Shown piece after piece: positions 17,255 to 23,704 of a stretch of 23,704 nt of DNA (position 1 is its first letter; each line of letters starts with the position of its first letter). The stretch comes from CALAGJ01 sp964293305 (GTDB lineage Bacteria; Bacteroidota; Bacteroidia; Chitinophagales; Chitinophagaceae), in assembly GCA_964293305.1 (NCBI GenBank), contig CAXYYO010000046.1, forward strand, positions 1 to 23,704, read 5' to 3'. The notes below the pieces were generated by a model that was given only the letters and a program-made list of their open reading frames with translations, was not told where the DNA came from and did no database searches. The translations under genes and the position numbers were made by a program.

Positions 17255-17286
17255 AAAAGAGTTTACCCAATAAGTAGCTCTTTTTT
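17255..17286 (+). terminator. Intrinsic terminator after the phosphoglucomutase gene
   Basis: AAAAGAG (17255-17261) pairs with CTCTTTT (17278-17284), with extra weak pairs inside, and the T-run continues to 17286. Confidence 0.65.
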
Positions 17287-17449
17287 GCCTTTGATGATGT
17301 GCTTAAAAAATTAATGATGAAATTTTGTTTTTTGATTGCGTAAGCATAAAATATGATCTCTTACTAATAAAAAACTAAAGCTATATTTTATTGTTAACTG
17401 TTAGATATACATCGTAATTTAATCTTTAAATCAATTAGCAATATAGATT

Positions 17450-18019
17450 TTGCATGAAATAGAACCATATTACAACTGGAAGCATATCTATTCTGCTGAG
17501 GAAGATTTGCTAAGCCCATTTTATGAGCGGCAGTACAGTGAGTTTGAATATACTCAAACTGTCTATAATTACTTCATACATCCCCAATGGGATGAATTTG
17601 GGAGCAAGACATTGTACCTTAAAATTTTGATGGTAGACTACGAACTAAGTTATTGTATTATAGAATTAATTGGAGAGTGGAATGATGCTATTGAGAATGA
17701 TATCATGACTTTAAAACGTGAGGTGGCTGACCAACTTATGAAAGTTGGCATCTATCATTTTATACTCATTGCTGAAAATGTATTAAATTTTCACAGTGGG
17801 GACAAAGACTATTATGAAGAATGGCTGGAAGAAGTTATGGATAAAAATGGCTGGTTGGTGATGGTTAATATGAATGAAACAGCCAAATATGATTTTGAAA
17901 AAAGAAAACTTCACTATATCATAAATTTGATAGAGTTTGAAAATTGGCGTATCTACAGGCCACATCACCTATACGCCAAAATTTTAGACATATTAGCATT
18001 TCAAATAACTGCTGAATGA
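17450..18019 (+). CDS. Unrecognised 189-residue cytoplasmic protein with a TTG start
   Basis: I cannot assign a function. The protein has no signal peptide or membrane segment, is acidic and unusually rich in Tyr, Trp and Glu, and alternates strands and helices. YLKILMVDYELSYCIIELIGEW (about 63-84), a following helix, and YHFILIAENVLNF (about 113-125) vaguely recall the strand/helix order of STAS-like or SpoIIAA-like folds, but this is weak. The start must be TTG 17450-17452: an in-frame TAG lies six bases upstream, and the nearby ATG at 17454 is in another frame and stops after two codons. The coding identity of the ORF is well supported by its length and amphipathic composition. It has no operon partner, being 238 bases after pgm and 224 bases before the small-protein gene. 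No convincing promoter element was found. Confidence 0.75.
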   Translation: MHEIEPYYNWKHIYSAEEDLLSPFYERQYSEFEYTQTVYNYFIHPQWDEFGSKTLYLKILMVDYELSYCIIELIGEWNDAIENDIMTLKREVADQLMKVGIYHFILIAENVLNFHSGDKDYYEEWLEEVMDKNGWLVMVNMNETAKYDFEKRKLHYIINLIEFENWRIYRPHHLYAKILDILAFQITAE

Positions 18020-18095
18020 GATTTCCTCGCAATCCATTGTTATTTCCTTTTATAACATTATTTCAATTGTTTTAACAATGATTTAAAGCAAAACC

Positions 18096-18126
18096 TTGTT
18101 TTCCCTTTAAATGGCTACTATCTTTG
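18096..18126 (+). promoter_or_regulatory. Consensus promoter of the 64-residue small-protein gene
   Basis: TTG (18096-18098), a 20-base spacer and TATCTTTG (18119-18126) match TTG-N19/21-TAnnTTTG exactly. Transcription should begin near 18131, leaving a leader of about 110 bases before ATG 18244. Confidence 0.75.
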
Positions 18127-18130
18127 CAGC

Positions 18131-18243
18131 GTCCTCAAAGAAAATGATCATCTTCAAATAGGAGTTACCAATTATCACGTTCTGTGTATCTTGGTTAACA
18201 ATTGCCTGCCGAAACTATTTATTGAACAATTAAATGTAAAAGT
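18131..18243 (+). promoter_or_regulatory. Long structured 5' leader of the small-protein mRNA
   Basis: Between the inferred transcription start and ATG 18244 lie about 110 bases. They include a five-codon open frame (ATG 18144 to TAG 18159-18161, MIIFK) and an imperfect hairpin, GTTACCAA (18164-18171) with TTGGTTAAC (18191-18199), with one bulged base. No known riboswitch signature was recognised; a regulatory role is speculation. Confidence 0.35.
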
Positions 18244-18438
18244 ATGACGAACAATGAAAACAGTTCTAGCATAATTATAGAACAAGAATCATCAGAAAGA
18301 TTATCATCGGGTAAAAATCAGACCACTGCACGCAATGGGTTTGAAAAAAACCAAAAGCAATTCAGTGCTGCTGAATTATGGGATATTCAAAAACGTAAAA
18401 AGGAAATAAGGCCTCGCCGAAATTCAATCTGGGGTTAA
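18244..18438 (+). CDS. Small basic protein with conserved-looking C-terminus, function unknown
   Basis: The product has 64 residues. The first half is Ser/Asn/Glu-rich and probably disordered. The second half, FSAAELWDIQKRKKEIRPRRNSIWG, has one amphipathic helix followed by a basic Arg/Lys tail. Small Bacteroidota proteins with an F-x-A-x-(D/E)-L-W-x-I-Q-(R/K) motif and basic end are familiar to me as unnamed hypotheticals, but I cannot give a function. The gene is real on independent grounds: an exact consensus promoter about 118 bases upstream, an A-rich sequence before the ATG, and a strong terminator about 95 bases downstream. The basic tail would suit binding to nucleic acid or ribosome; that is inference only. 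Confidence 0.72.
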   Translation: MTNNENSSSIIIEQESSERLSSGKNQTTARNGFEKNQKQFSAAELWDIQKRKKEIRPRRNSIWG

Positions 18439-18511
18439 CTACTTGTAAGGCCCGATTGATAAAATATAAATATAAATCGATGTCTTGGTCGGATTAAATT
18501 TGGAATCTTTT

Positions 18512-18530
18512 TTTGCAGTATAACTGCAAA
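18512..18530. repeat. Short perfect hairpin next to the bidirectional terminator
   Basis: TTTGCAGT (18512-18519) and ACTGCAAA (18523-18530) form an eight-pair stem with a three-base loop, immediately before the main terminator. It may assist termination of the small-protein mRNA or be processed from it. Confidence 0.45.
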
Positions 18531-18533
18531 CGA

Positions 18534-18566
18534 AAAAGAGGCTGCCTTTTATTGACAGCCTCTTTT
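18534..18566. terminator. Bidirectional intrinsic terminator between convergent genes
   Basis: AAAAGAGGCTG (18534-18544) pairs perfectly with CAGCCTCTTTT (18556-18566) around an 11-base loop. The T tracts on both strands serve both the small-protein gene (+) and the T9SS-protein gene (-). Confidence 0.9.
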
Positions 18567-18605
18567 ATATTTTTATCTAGAAGATTGGTGTTGAAATTTC
18601 GGTAT

Positions 18606-20744
18606 TTAATGCTGCACCAATAATCTCAGTTTCTGTTCTACATTATCTATAGAAAAATATATCCAGTATTGTCCATTTGAAAGCTGACTATTTAAAGGAA
18701 TACTTGTTTTATTGTAACCCTCAAGAATATTTATTTTTATGCTTTGAACTTTAACTCCTGAAAGATTTGTTATCGTTAAGTCTTCGACAGATGATTTTGC
18801 TGCATAAAATTCAAGGTTTATTATATTTTTTGCAGGATTTGGATAAAGCACTGTAGATGATTTTGTTCCACTAAAATATACCTGTTTTAAGCTTGAGTAA
18901 GCATATTTACCATCCTTATCTACCTGTTTTAGGCGGTAATATCCTATCCCTTTTACGGGAATGTTGTCTGTGAAAGTGTAATTGTTTATAGTTGAAGGCG
19001 TTGCTATGGCAGCTACCTTGCCTACTTTAGAAAACTTTACACCATCAGCACTTCTTTCAATATCAAAATAATCATTATTAATTTCTTGAGAAGTACTCCA
19101 AGAAAGTGCAACAGTTTTTTCTAAAGCAGATAAACGAAAATCTAATAATGTAATTGGCATAACTTCATCCTGTACTTCAAAATGGATGACTGATGTAACC
19201 CAACTTTTGGAAAAAGGTGTATAGTTTGCTGTAAACCAAAAACTGCCATCTACAGGATCACATACCATACCATTATAGTCACCATAGCGATTTGAAGAAG
19301 TTTGGCCTCCTCCACCAAACTGCATGGTTGTTTCAAGAGCAGACATTATTCCAGAAGGGTCATCATTTTTTCTGGCTGTAAGGGCAATGTCTGGATAAAC
19401 ATCGGCTGATGAAATATTGTAGCCTAAAGCAATACTGCCCTTATCGTTTATAGATATGCCTGAAAGAAAACGATGGGTGCCATCCTCTGGTGCATAAGTG
19501 CCCTGTTGGAAAATTTCCCAATCGCCTCCGCTTCGTCTTAATTCATACCATCTTGCACTGGCTATTCCATTATTGCGGCCATCAGTCATATGTGTACATA
19601 CGATAGACTCATAAGTGCCAAAATTTCTGTATTGGGATTTGTCATAAATAATACCACCCAAAGCATCTAACTGCTGGCCAACTCCTTTTTGTGGAATACA
19701 TGTGCTTGCATTGAAATCTTCTGAGCATAAGCGAAAATCATAATTGGCGGTAGCAAGTTTTATTGGTGCTGAAATTGAATTATTTGCTTCATTATCCCAG
19801 TCAATCTGAAGTGTATATACTTCCAATGCATCTATATCAGTTGTACTGGCTGTCCATGCCGCATCAAAAGGTCTTAATATTACAGCAGGAGAGTTTGCAG
19901 CTACGCCAGTTTGTCCAATTACAGTAACTGGAGAAGCTGTTTGTACACCACCGCCTGGAAAATCGGCCAATTTGAATAACTTTGATGCTGTGGTGGCAGC
20001 ACCCATAACCATGGAATCTCTATTGATGGCGTATATAAATGGACCTGATGCATTTGTGGTAACGATATATGCATTTCCCCATACACCAAGTTTTGGGTAA
20101 TCAGGAAATGATGCAGATACTATGCCCCCACCTCTTACTTTATATATTAACCAATTGCCCAATGGGTCATTGGTCTCAGATATACATATCGTAATATTTG
20201 CATTGAACAAGCCACCGCCAATTACCAAAAATACATATCTGTCTGCTTCATAATCGTAAATGATATTGGGGTCACCTAAATTAGTGCCTACCAGTGAAGT
20301 AATATTTATGTTTCCAGCTAGTAAGTTGCCCGACTTATCCCATATTCTCATAGAAGTAGAAGTACTGTTTACCATTTGTACTACATGGTTAGTGCCCACA
20401 GTAATTGTGTTATCACTGGGTTCTATTCCATCACTTTCAAGGCCTGGCAAAGCACCAAGAACATTAACTTGTGCCCCAGCCGCTTTTAGTGAACGGCCAT
20501 AGGTATTTTGAACGGAAATATCCTTTTTAGTTAGGTTTTCATAATTTTTATAGGGTAGATGTAATGACTCATTTGCAGGGGCATTCCTTTTCTCTCCAAT
20601 AAAAGCCACATTGTCAAAAGATTTGGCTGGAGCCGTTTTCATAATCAATTCAAATACTGAATTTTCAACAGGTTTAATTTTTTGAACCTGGCTAATAGCC
20701 GATTGAACTATTAGTAATAATGCGCATAATGGGATAAATCTCAT
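18606..20744 (-). CDS. T9SS-secreted propeller-like protein with C-terminal type A sorting domain
   Basis: The 712 residues begin with a signal peptide (MRFIPLCALLLIVQSAIS, cleavage near 18-19). Residues about 80-520 form a beta-rich region with the recurring motifs EPSDNTITVGTNHVVQMVN, DPNIIYDYEADRYVF, ICISETNDPLGNW and FPDYPKLGVW. These match a widespread family of secreted proteins in Bacteroidota whose function is not established. A fibronectin type III-like segment (about 535-625, VALSWSTSQEINNDYFDIERSADG) precedes the sorting domain, which runs from VLYPNPAKNIINLEF to the end and contains GQYWIYF and a basic final strand. That domain directs export through the Por/type IX system and is usually cleaved at the cell surface. 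The gene is single; its terminator is shared with the small-protein gene. Confidence 0.9.
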   Translation of the reverse strand: MRFIPLCALLLIVQSAISQVQKIKPVENSVFELIMKTAPAKSFDNVAFIGEKRNAPANESLHLPYKNYENLTKKDISVQNTYGRSLKAAGAQVNVLGALPGLESDGIEPSDNTITVGTNHVVQMVNSTSTSMRIWDKSGNLLAGNINITSLVGTNLGDPNIIYDYEADRYVFLVIGGGLFNANITICISETNDPLGNWLIYKVRGGGIVSASFPDYPKLGVWGNAYIVTTNASGPFIYAINRDSMVMGAATTASKLFKLADFPGGGVQTASPVTVIGQTGVAANSPAVILRPFDAAWTASTTDIDALEVYTLQIDWDNEANNSISAPIKLATANYDFRLCSEDFNASTCIPQKGVGQQLDALGGIIYDKSQYRNFGTYESIVCTHMTDGRNNGIASARWYELRRSGGDWEIFQQGTYAPEDGTHRFLSGISINDKGSIALGYNISSADVYPDIALTARKNDDPSGIMSALETTMQFGGGGQTSSNRYGDYNGMVCDPVDGSFWFTANYTPFSKSWVTSVIHFEVQDEVMPITLLDFRLSALEKTVALSWSTSQEINNDYFDIERSADGVKFSKVGKVAAIATPSTINNYTFTDNIPVKGIGYYRLKQVDKDGKYAYSSLKQVYFSGTKSSTVLYPNPAKNIINLEFYAAKSSVEDLTITNLSGVKVQSIKINILEGYNKTSIPLNSQLSNGQYWIYFSIDNVEQKLRLLVQH

Positions 20745-20844
20745 GGTATATTTATTTTTTGCAATAATAAAAATATTTATTGAGGGAAAGTATTTAAAAA
20801 AGAATATGACAAAAAAAACAACCTATTAAAATATGTTTTGATAC

Positions 20845-20876
20845 CAATAATAATTTGGAGTAAAATTTTGTTTCAA
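20845..20876 (-). promoter_or_regulatory. Possible promoter of the T9SS-protein gene
   Basis: On the minus strand TATTATTG (20845-20852) matches TAnnTTTG at seven of eight bases and has TTG (20874-20876) 21 bases upstream. The leader to ATG 20744 would be about 95 bases. Confidence 0.35.
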
Positions 20877-20990
20877 ATAAGGTAAATATTGAAGCAACAG
20901 TTTGCTTATTAAATCTTGGTTAACTCGAAGGTTATAACATTTTCTGTGTTTTTCTATTTCTGTAATTTCAAGAAATCAAATGATTCAAAT

Positions 20991-21008
20991 GCTATCTTAT
21001 TTGATAGC
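20991..21008 (-). terminator. Small hairpin after the AI-2E transporter gene
   Basis: GCTATC (20991-20996) and GATAGC (21003-21008) form a six-pair stem with a six-base loop 14 bases after the stop of the upstream minus-strand gene. The T-run is weak, so termination here is only likely, not certain. Confidence 0.35.
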
Positions 21009-21021
21009 AATAATTAGGCTA

Positions 21022-22101
21022 TTATTTTTTTCTTCCATTAAATGCATTTACATTTAGGATAGATTTTTTGCGTTTTAATTTTTTTGCTGCATTTACATAA
21101 TCCATATTTTCCCAATAGTAGATTTTTAGTAATAGGATAAAATAGGAGATGACCAATGGACCGAAAATGAGACCGGTAAACCCAAAATATTTTACACCTA
21201 TAATTACGCCAAGTACAGTAACAACAGGATGCACGTTGGCCATTTTTTTTGCTAAGAGAAAACGTATTACATTGTCAATAGATCCTAAAACAATAAGGCT
21301 CCAAAGGCCTGTAAAAATACCGGCACCTGTATCTCCATTTACAAAAAGGGAAATTGTAATGGGTATATAAGCCAGCCCTGTACCTACTAGAGGTATTACA
21401 GATGCAAAACCGGTGATTACTCCCCAGAAGGCAGCATCTGGCACGCCCCCTATTAAATATCCGATATAACCACAAACACCTTGTGCTACTGCTATTACAG
21501 GAATACCTACTGCATTACCAAATGTTTGAGCTACCAATTCATTTCCAAACATATAAATTTTATCCCTACGAAATGGCAAATAAATAACCGCACCTGCTTC
21601 TAATCTGTTTACGTTCGTAATCATGAAATACAGAAAAAAATACATCATAGCCATAGTGGCTAAAAAACCAAAACTCTGATTTACAATGGCGGATACTGCT
21701 GTTGTAGCGTACTCTTGTAAACTGCTAAGTGTTTTATCGCTGAGTATTTCAATATTATATTTCTGTTGTATTTGATGGTCAATATTTTTTAATAAACCCA
21801 TTATAATTTCAGGGTTTGTTGTAATGCCGGAAATTTTGTTCAACACCAGCGAAACCATGACAGTGATGGGAAGTAATATGATAAAAAAACTGATCATGAT
21901 GACTAAGGCTGCTATGAGTCCTTTTGGCCATTTTTTCTTTATAAGCAGATTTACAAAAGGCTTGCTCAGTACATAAAAAATAATAGCACCTAAAAATGCA
22001 CTAAAGAATTCAATAAGACTGTAAAATAAAAATCCACCCAAAACCAAAATAATGGCTAAGATAAAATTTTTATTGATGAGATATTTATTTGGATTAATCA
22101 T
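21022..22101 (-). CDS. AI-2E family (PerM/YdiK-like) inner-membrane transporter
   Basis: This is an integral inner-membrane protein of the AI-2 exporter family. Members have been linked to export of autoinducer-2 or to Na+/H+ antiport, and most have unknown substrates. The 359 residues have the family's layout: two early hydrophobic helices (about 12-50), a helix pair around 60-87, an amphipathic central loop (about 88-135), and a conserved C-terminal half. That half contains PLVGTGLAYIPI, the DNVIRFLLAKK motif (family pattern DNxxRP, with Phe for Pro here) and GLIFGPLV. The gene begins 14 bases after the stop of the persulfide-dioxygenase-like gene, so both are probably one transcript. No functional link between the two is known to me. 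Confidence 0.9.
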   Translation of the reverse strand: MINPNKYLINKNFILAIILVLGGFLFYSLIEFFSAFLGAIIFYVLSKPFVNLLIKKKWPKGLIAALVIMISFFIILLPITVMVSLVLNKISGITTNPEIIMGLLKNIDHQIQQKYNIEILSDKTLSSLQEYATTAVSAIVNQSFGFLATMAMMYFFLYFMITNVNRLEAGAVIYLPFRRDKIYMFGNELVAQTFGNAVGIPVIAVAQGVCGYIGYLIGGVPDAAFWGVITGFASVIPLVGTGLAYIPITISLFVNGDTGAGIFTGLWSLIVLGSIDNVIRFLLAKKMANVHPVVTVLGVIIGVKYFGFTGLIFGPLVISYFILLLKIYYWENMDYVNAAKKLKRKKSILNVNAFNGRKK

Positions 22102-22115
22102 ACAGCTTAATGCAG

Positions 22116-23513
22116 CTACAGTTTTTGAATTTTAATTCCTTCCTGTTCTTTGATGGCTGACCATCCACCCAATATATTGCGAATATTATGAATGCCTTGC
22201 CGCTTCATCATAGACGCTGCTATCACACTTCTATAACCACCTGCACAGTGTACATATACATTGTCTCCATCTTCAATATCTGTATAAGCTGCCGGATCTA
22301 TAAGACTGTTTAGAGGAACATTTACTGCTTCAGCAACATGTCCATCTGCAAACTCATTTTCTTTTCTTACATCCAATATCATTAATTTTTCATCAAACTT
22401 TATATCCATGGCAAGTTCCGAAGCATCGATATCAATAATCATATCGATAGATTCGCCTTTATTTTTCCATGTTTCAAATCCGCCTTCAAGATGGCCTGCA
22501 AATTTGTCAAACCCAACCCTAGCTAACCTAACAACAGATTCTTTTTCCATGCCTACTTCCGTAATTAACAAGATTGACTTATCAAAGGGTAGCAAACTAC
22601 CAGCCCATTCTGCAAACCTTCCTTCCAAACCAATGCTAATAGATCCTGGCATATATCCCTGTGTAAAGATGGATGCTTTACGGGTATCCAATAGAATCAC
22701 TTCATGCTGATTAACAAGCATTTTTACTTGTTCAATACTAAGCGGTGTAAGGCCTTTTTGCAAAACAGATTCTAAGCTTTCATATCCATTTTTATTGATT
22801 TGTGCATTTATGGGAAAATATTCTGGGGGTGCTGCTAGTCCTTCTGTTACTGCATGTATAAAATCCTGTTTTGTAGAGGCTTTTAAAGCATAATTTTCAG
22901 CTTTTTCATGTCCAATTGTACTAAATGTATTTGGACCTAGATTTTTGCCACAACTACTTCCCGGGCCATGAGCAGGGTAAACAATAACATTGTCTGCTAA
23001 GGGCATAATTTTTTGTTGTAAACTATCATACATAAAACCTGCCAGGTCCTGCATAGTTATTTCATTTGCTTTTTGCGCCAGATCTGGGCGTCCCACATCT
23101 CCAACAAATAATGTGTCGCCTGTAAATACTGCATAATCTTTTCCTGTTTCATCTTTTAATAAGTAACAAGTACTTTCCATCGTATGACCGGGTGTGTGTA
23201 ATACTTCAATCTGGAGATTTCCAACATTAAATTTTTCTCCATCTTTAGAAAGATACATATCAAATCCTGCGTTTGTTTCAGGTCCATAAATTATAGGAGC
23301 TCCTGTTGCATTATGTAAATCAATATGCCCACTTACAAAATCTGCATGAAAATGAGTTTCAAAAATATATTTGATTGTAGCATTACGCTGTTTTGCCTTT
23401 TCTATATAAATTTCTACATCCCTCAGAGGGTCTATGATTGCAGCTTCTCCATTGCTTTCTATGTAATAGGCTGCCTCACTTAGGCAGTTTGTATATAATT
23501 GCTCTACGTACAT
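22116..23513 (-). CDS. Metallo-beta-lactamase-fold persulfide dioxygenase-like protein with two rhodanese domains
   Basis: This is a cytosolic sulfur-metabolism enzyme. In characterised relatives (ETHE1/BlhA-type), the MBL domain oxidises glutathione persulfide to sulfite at a non-haem Fe(II), while the rhodanese domain transfers sulfane sulfur. The 465 residues hold an MBL domain (1-about 215) with THFHADFVSGH at 53-63 (His54, His56, Asp58), His110 in HTPGH, Asp133 in FTGDTLF and His182 in PAHGPGS. Rhodanese domain one (about 265-352) lacks the catalytic cysteine, having ITEVGME at that loop, and is probably structural. Rhodanese domain two (about 370-463) is active-looking, with Cys423 in CAGGYRS. 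The order MBL-Rhod(inactive)-Rhod(active) is common in Bacteroidota. It is first in a two-gene operon with the AI-2E family gene. Confidence 0.93.
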   Translation of the reverse strand: MYVEQLYTNCLSEAAYYIESNGEAAIIDPLRDVEIYIEKAKQRNATIKYIFETHFHADFVSGHIDLHNATGAPIIYGPETNAGFDMYLSKDGEKFNVGNLQIEVLHTPGHTMESTCYLLKDETGKDYAVFTGDTLFVGDVGRPDLAQKANEITMQDLAGFMYDSLQQKIMPLADNVIVYPAHGPGSSCGKNLGPNTFSTIGHEKAENYALKASTKQDFIHAVTEGLAAPPEYFPINAQINKNGYESLESVLQKGLTPLSIEQVKMLVNQHEVILLDTRKASIFTQGYMPGSISIGLEGRFAEWAGSLLPFDKSILLITEVGMEKESVVRLARVGFDKFAGHLEGGFETWKNKGESIDMIIDIDASELAMDIKFDEKLMILDVRKENEFADGHVAEAVNVPLNSLIDPAAYTDIEDGDNVYVHCAGGYRSVIAASMMKRQGIHNIRNILGGWSAIKEQEGIKIQKL

Positions 23514-23528
23514 GGTAGTAATTTAATG

Positions 23529-23536
23529 CAAATGTA
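23529..23536 (-). promoter_or_regulatory. Possible -7 promoter element of the persulfide dioxygenase-like operon
   Basis: TACATTTG on the minus strand is a perfect TAnnTTTG element 15 bases before ATG 23513. The nearest TTG upstream is only 14 bases away (23551-23553), shorter than the usual 19-21, so the -33 part is unclear. Confidence 0.4.
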
Positions 23537-23592
23537 CGTAATGAAAATATCAAAAATTTTAGATGAGGTTTGTGAAATTTTATTGTTTTTCT

Positions 23593-23643
23593 TTGCCTTT
23601 CAGGTAGGTTGTAAAAAACCATTTCCGGTTTTTTGAAAGGCAA
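23593..23643. repeat. Two-part inverted repeat forming a bulged hairpin
   Basis: The outer stem is TTGCCTTTC (23593-23601) with GAAAGGCAA (23635-23643). The inner stem is AAAAAACC (23613-23620) with GGTTTTTT (23627-23634) around the loop ATTTCC. The two stems are contiguous on the right arm, and an 11-base bulge separates them on the left. It could be the terminator of a gene outside the window or a structured regulatory element upstream of the operon. Nothing else is seen in 23514-23704. Confidence 0.6.
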
Positions 23644-23704
23644 TTGGCTATTATACCATATCCAATTACATTATAGTCCAATCTAAATCAACAAAAATAT
23701 AGTT

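Noticed and set aside
17212..17449. tRNA or small RNA gene in the gap after pgm
   Set aside because: No GGTTCGAATCC-like arm or cloverleaf; only the pgm terminator and AT-rich sequence are seen.
17454..17461. ATG at 17454 as the start of the 189-residue protein
   Set aside because: It is in another frame and followed by TAG after one further codon.
1..23704. Defence system, prophage, transposon or CRISPR array
   Set aside because: No nuclease/toxin pairs, integrases, transposases or direct-repeat arrays were seen; the genes are housekeeping and envelope types with uniform composition.

Overview
The window looks like a chromosomal segment of a low-GC Bacteroidota bacterium, most likely Chitinophagaceae (my inference). 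Three things point there: a secreted protein ending in a type IX secretion (Por) sorting domain, several promoters of the Bacteroidota form TTG-N19/21-TAnnTTTG, and A-rich leaders in place of strong Shine-Dalgarno sites. No insertion sequence, phage gene, CRISPR array, rRNA or tRNA gene is visible. No intergenic stretch exceeds 300 bases. Most of the content is housekeeping and cell-envelope genes.

Left part (1-7005). A long-chain polyprenyl diphosphate synthase gene overlaps recJ by one base; both are on the minus strand. The recJ frame meets a TAG eight codons before the window edge, although the codons beyond it still read like RecJ. Divergent from them is an OmpA-like outer-membrane protein with calcium-binding thrombospondin type 3 repeats, followed by a strong palindromic terminator. 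A minus-strand operon of folB, a TPR-like exported protein and an acyl-CoA-binding protein follows, with an apparently leaderless promoter. Next comes a drug/metabolite (EamA) transporter.

Middle part (7120-17211). A 945-residue exported protein combines an HExxH metallopeptidase-like domain with a propeller-like and a beta-barrel-like region. It is tail-to-tail with a DASS/SLC13 anion transporter. Divergent from the transporter is a 1240-residue exported TraB/GumN-family protein with about 900 residues of unknown function. A phosphoglucomutase/phosphomannomutase with its own terminator follows.

Right part (17450-23704). There is an unrecognised 189-residue cytoplasmic protein starting at TTG, then a 64-residue basic small protein with a near-consensus promoter and a structured leader. 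These converge on a T9SS-exported propeller-like protein across a shared bidirectional terminator. Last comes a two-gene minus-strand operon: a metallo-beta-lactamase/rhodanese/rhodanese protein of the persulfide dioxygenase type and an AI-2E family membrane transporter. An inverted repeat of unknown role lies upstream.

I see no clear new multi-gene system. The points most worth checking are the recJ stop, the two large multidomain envelope proteins, the small-protein transcription unit and the conserved-looking 189-residue orphan.
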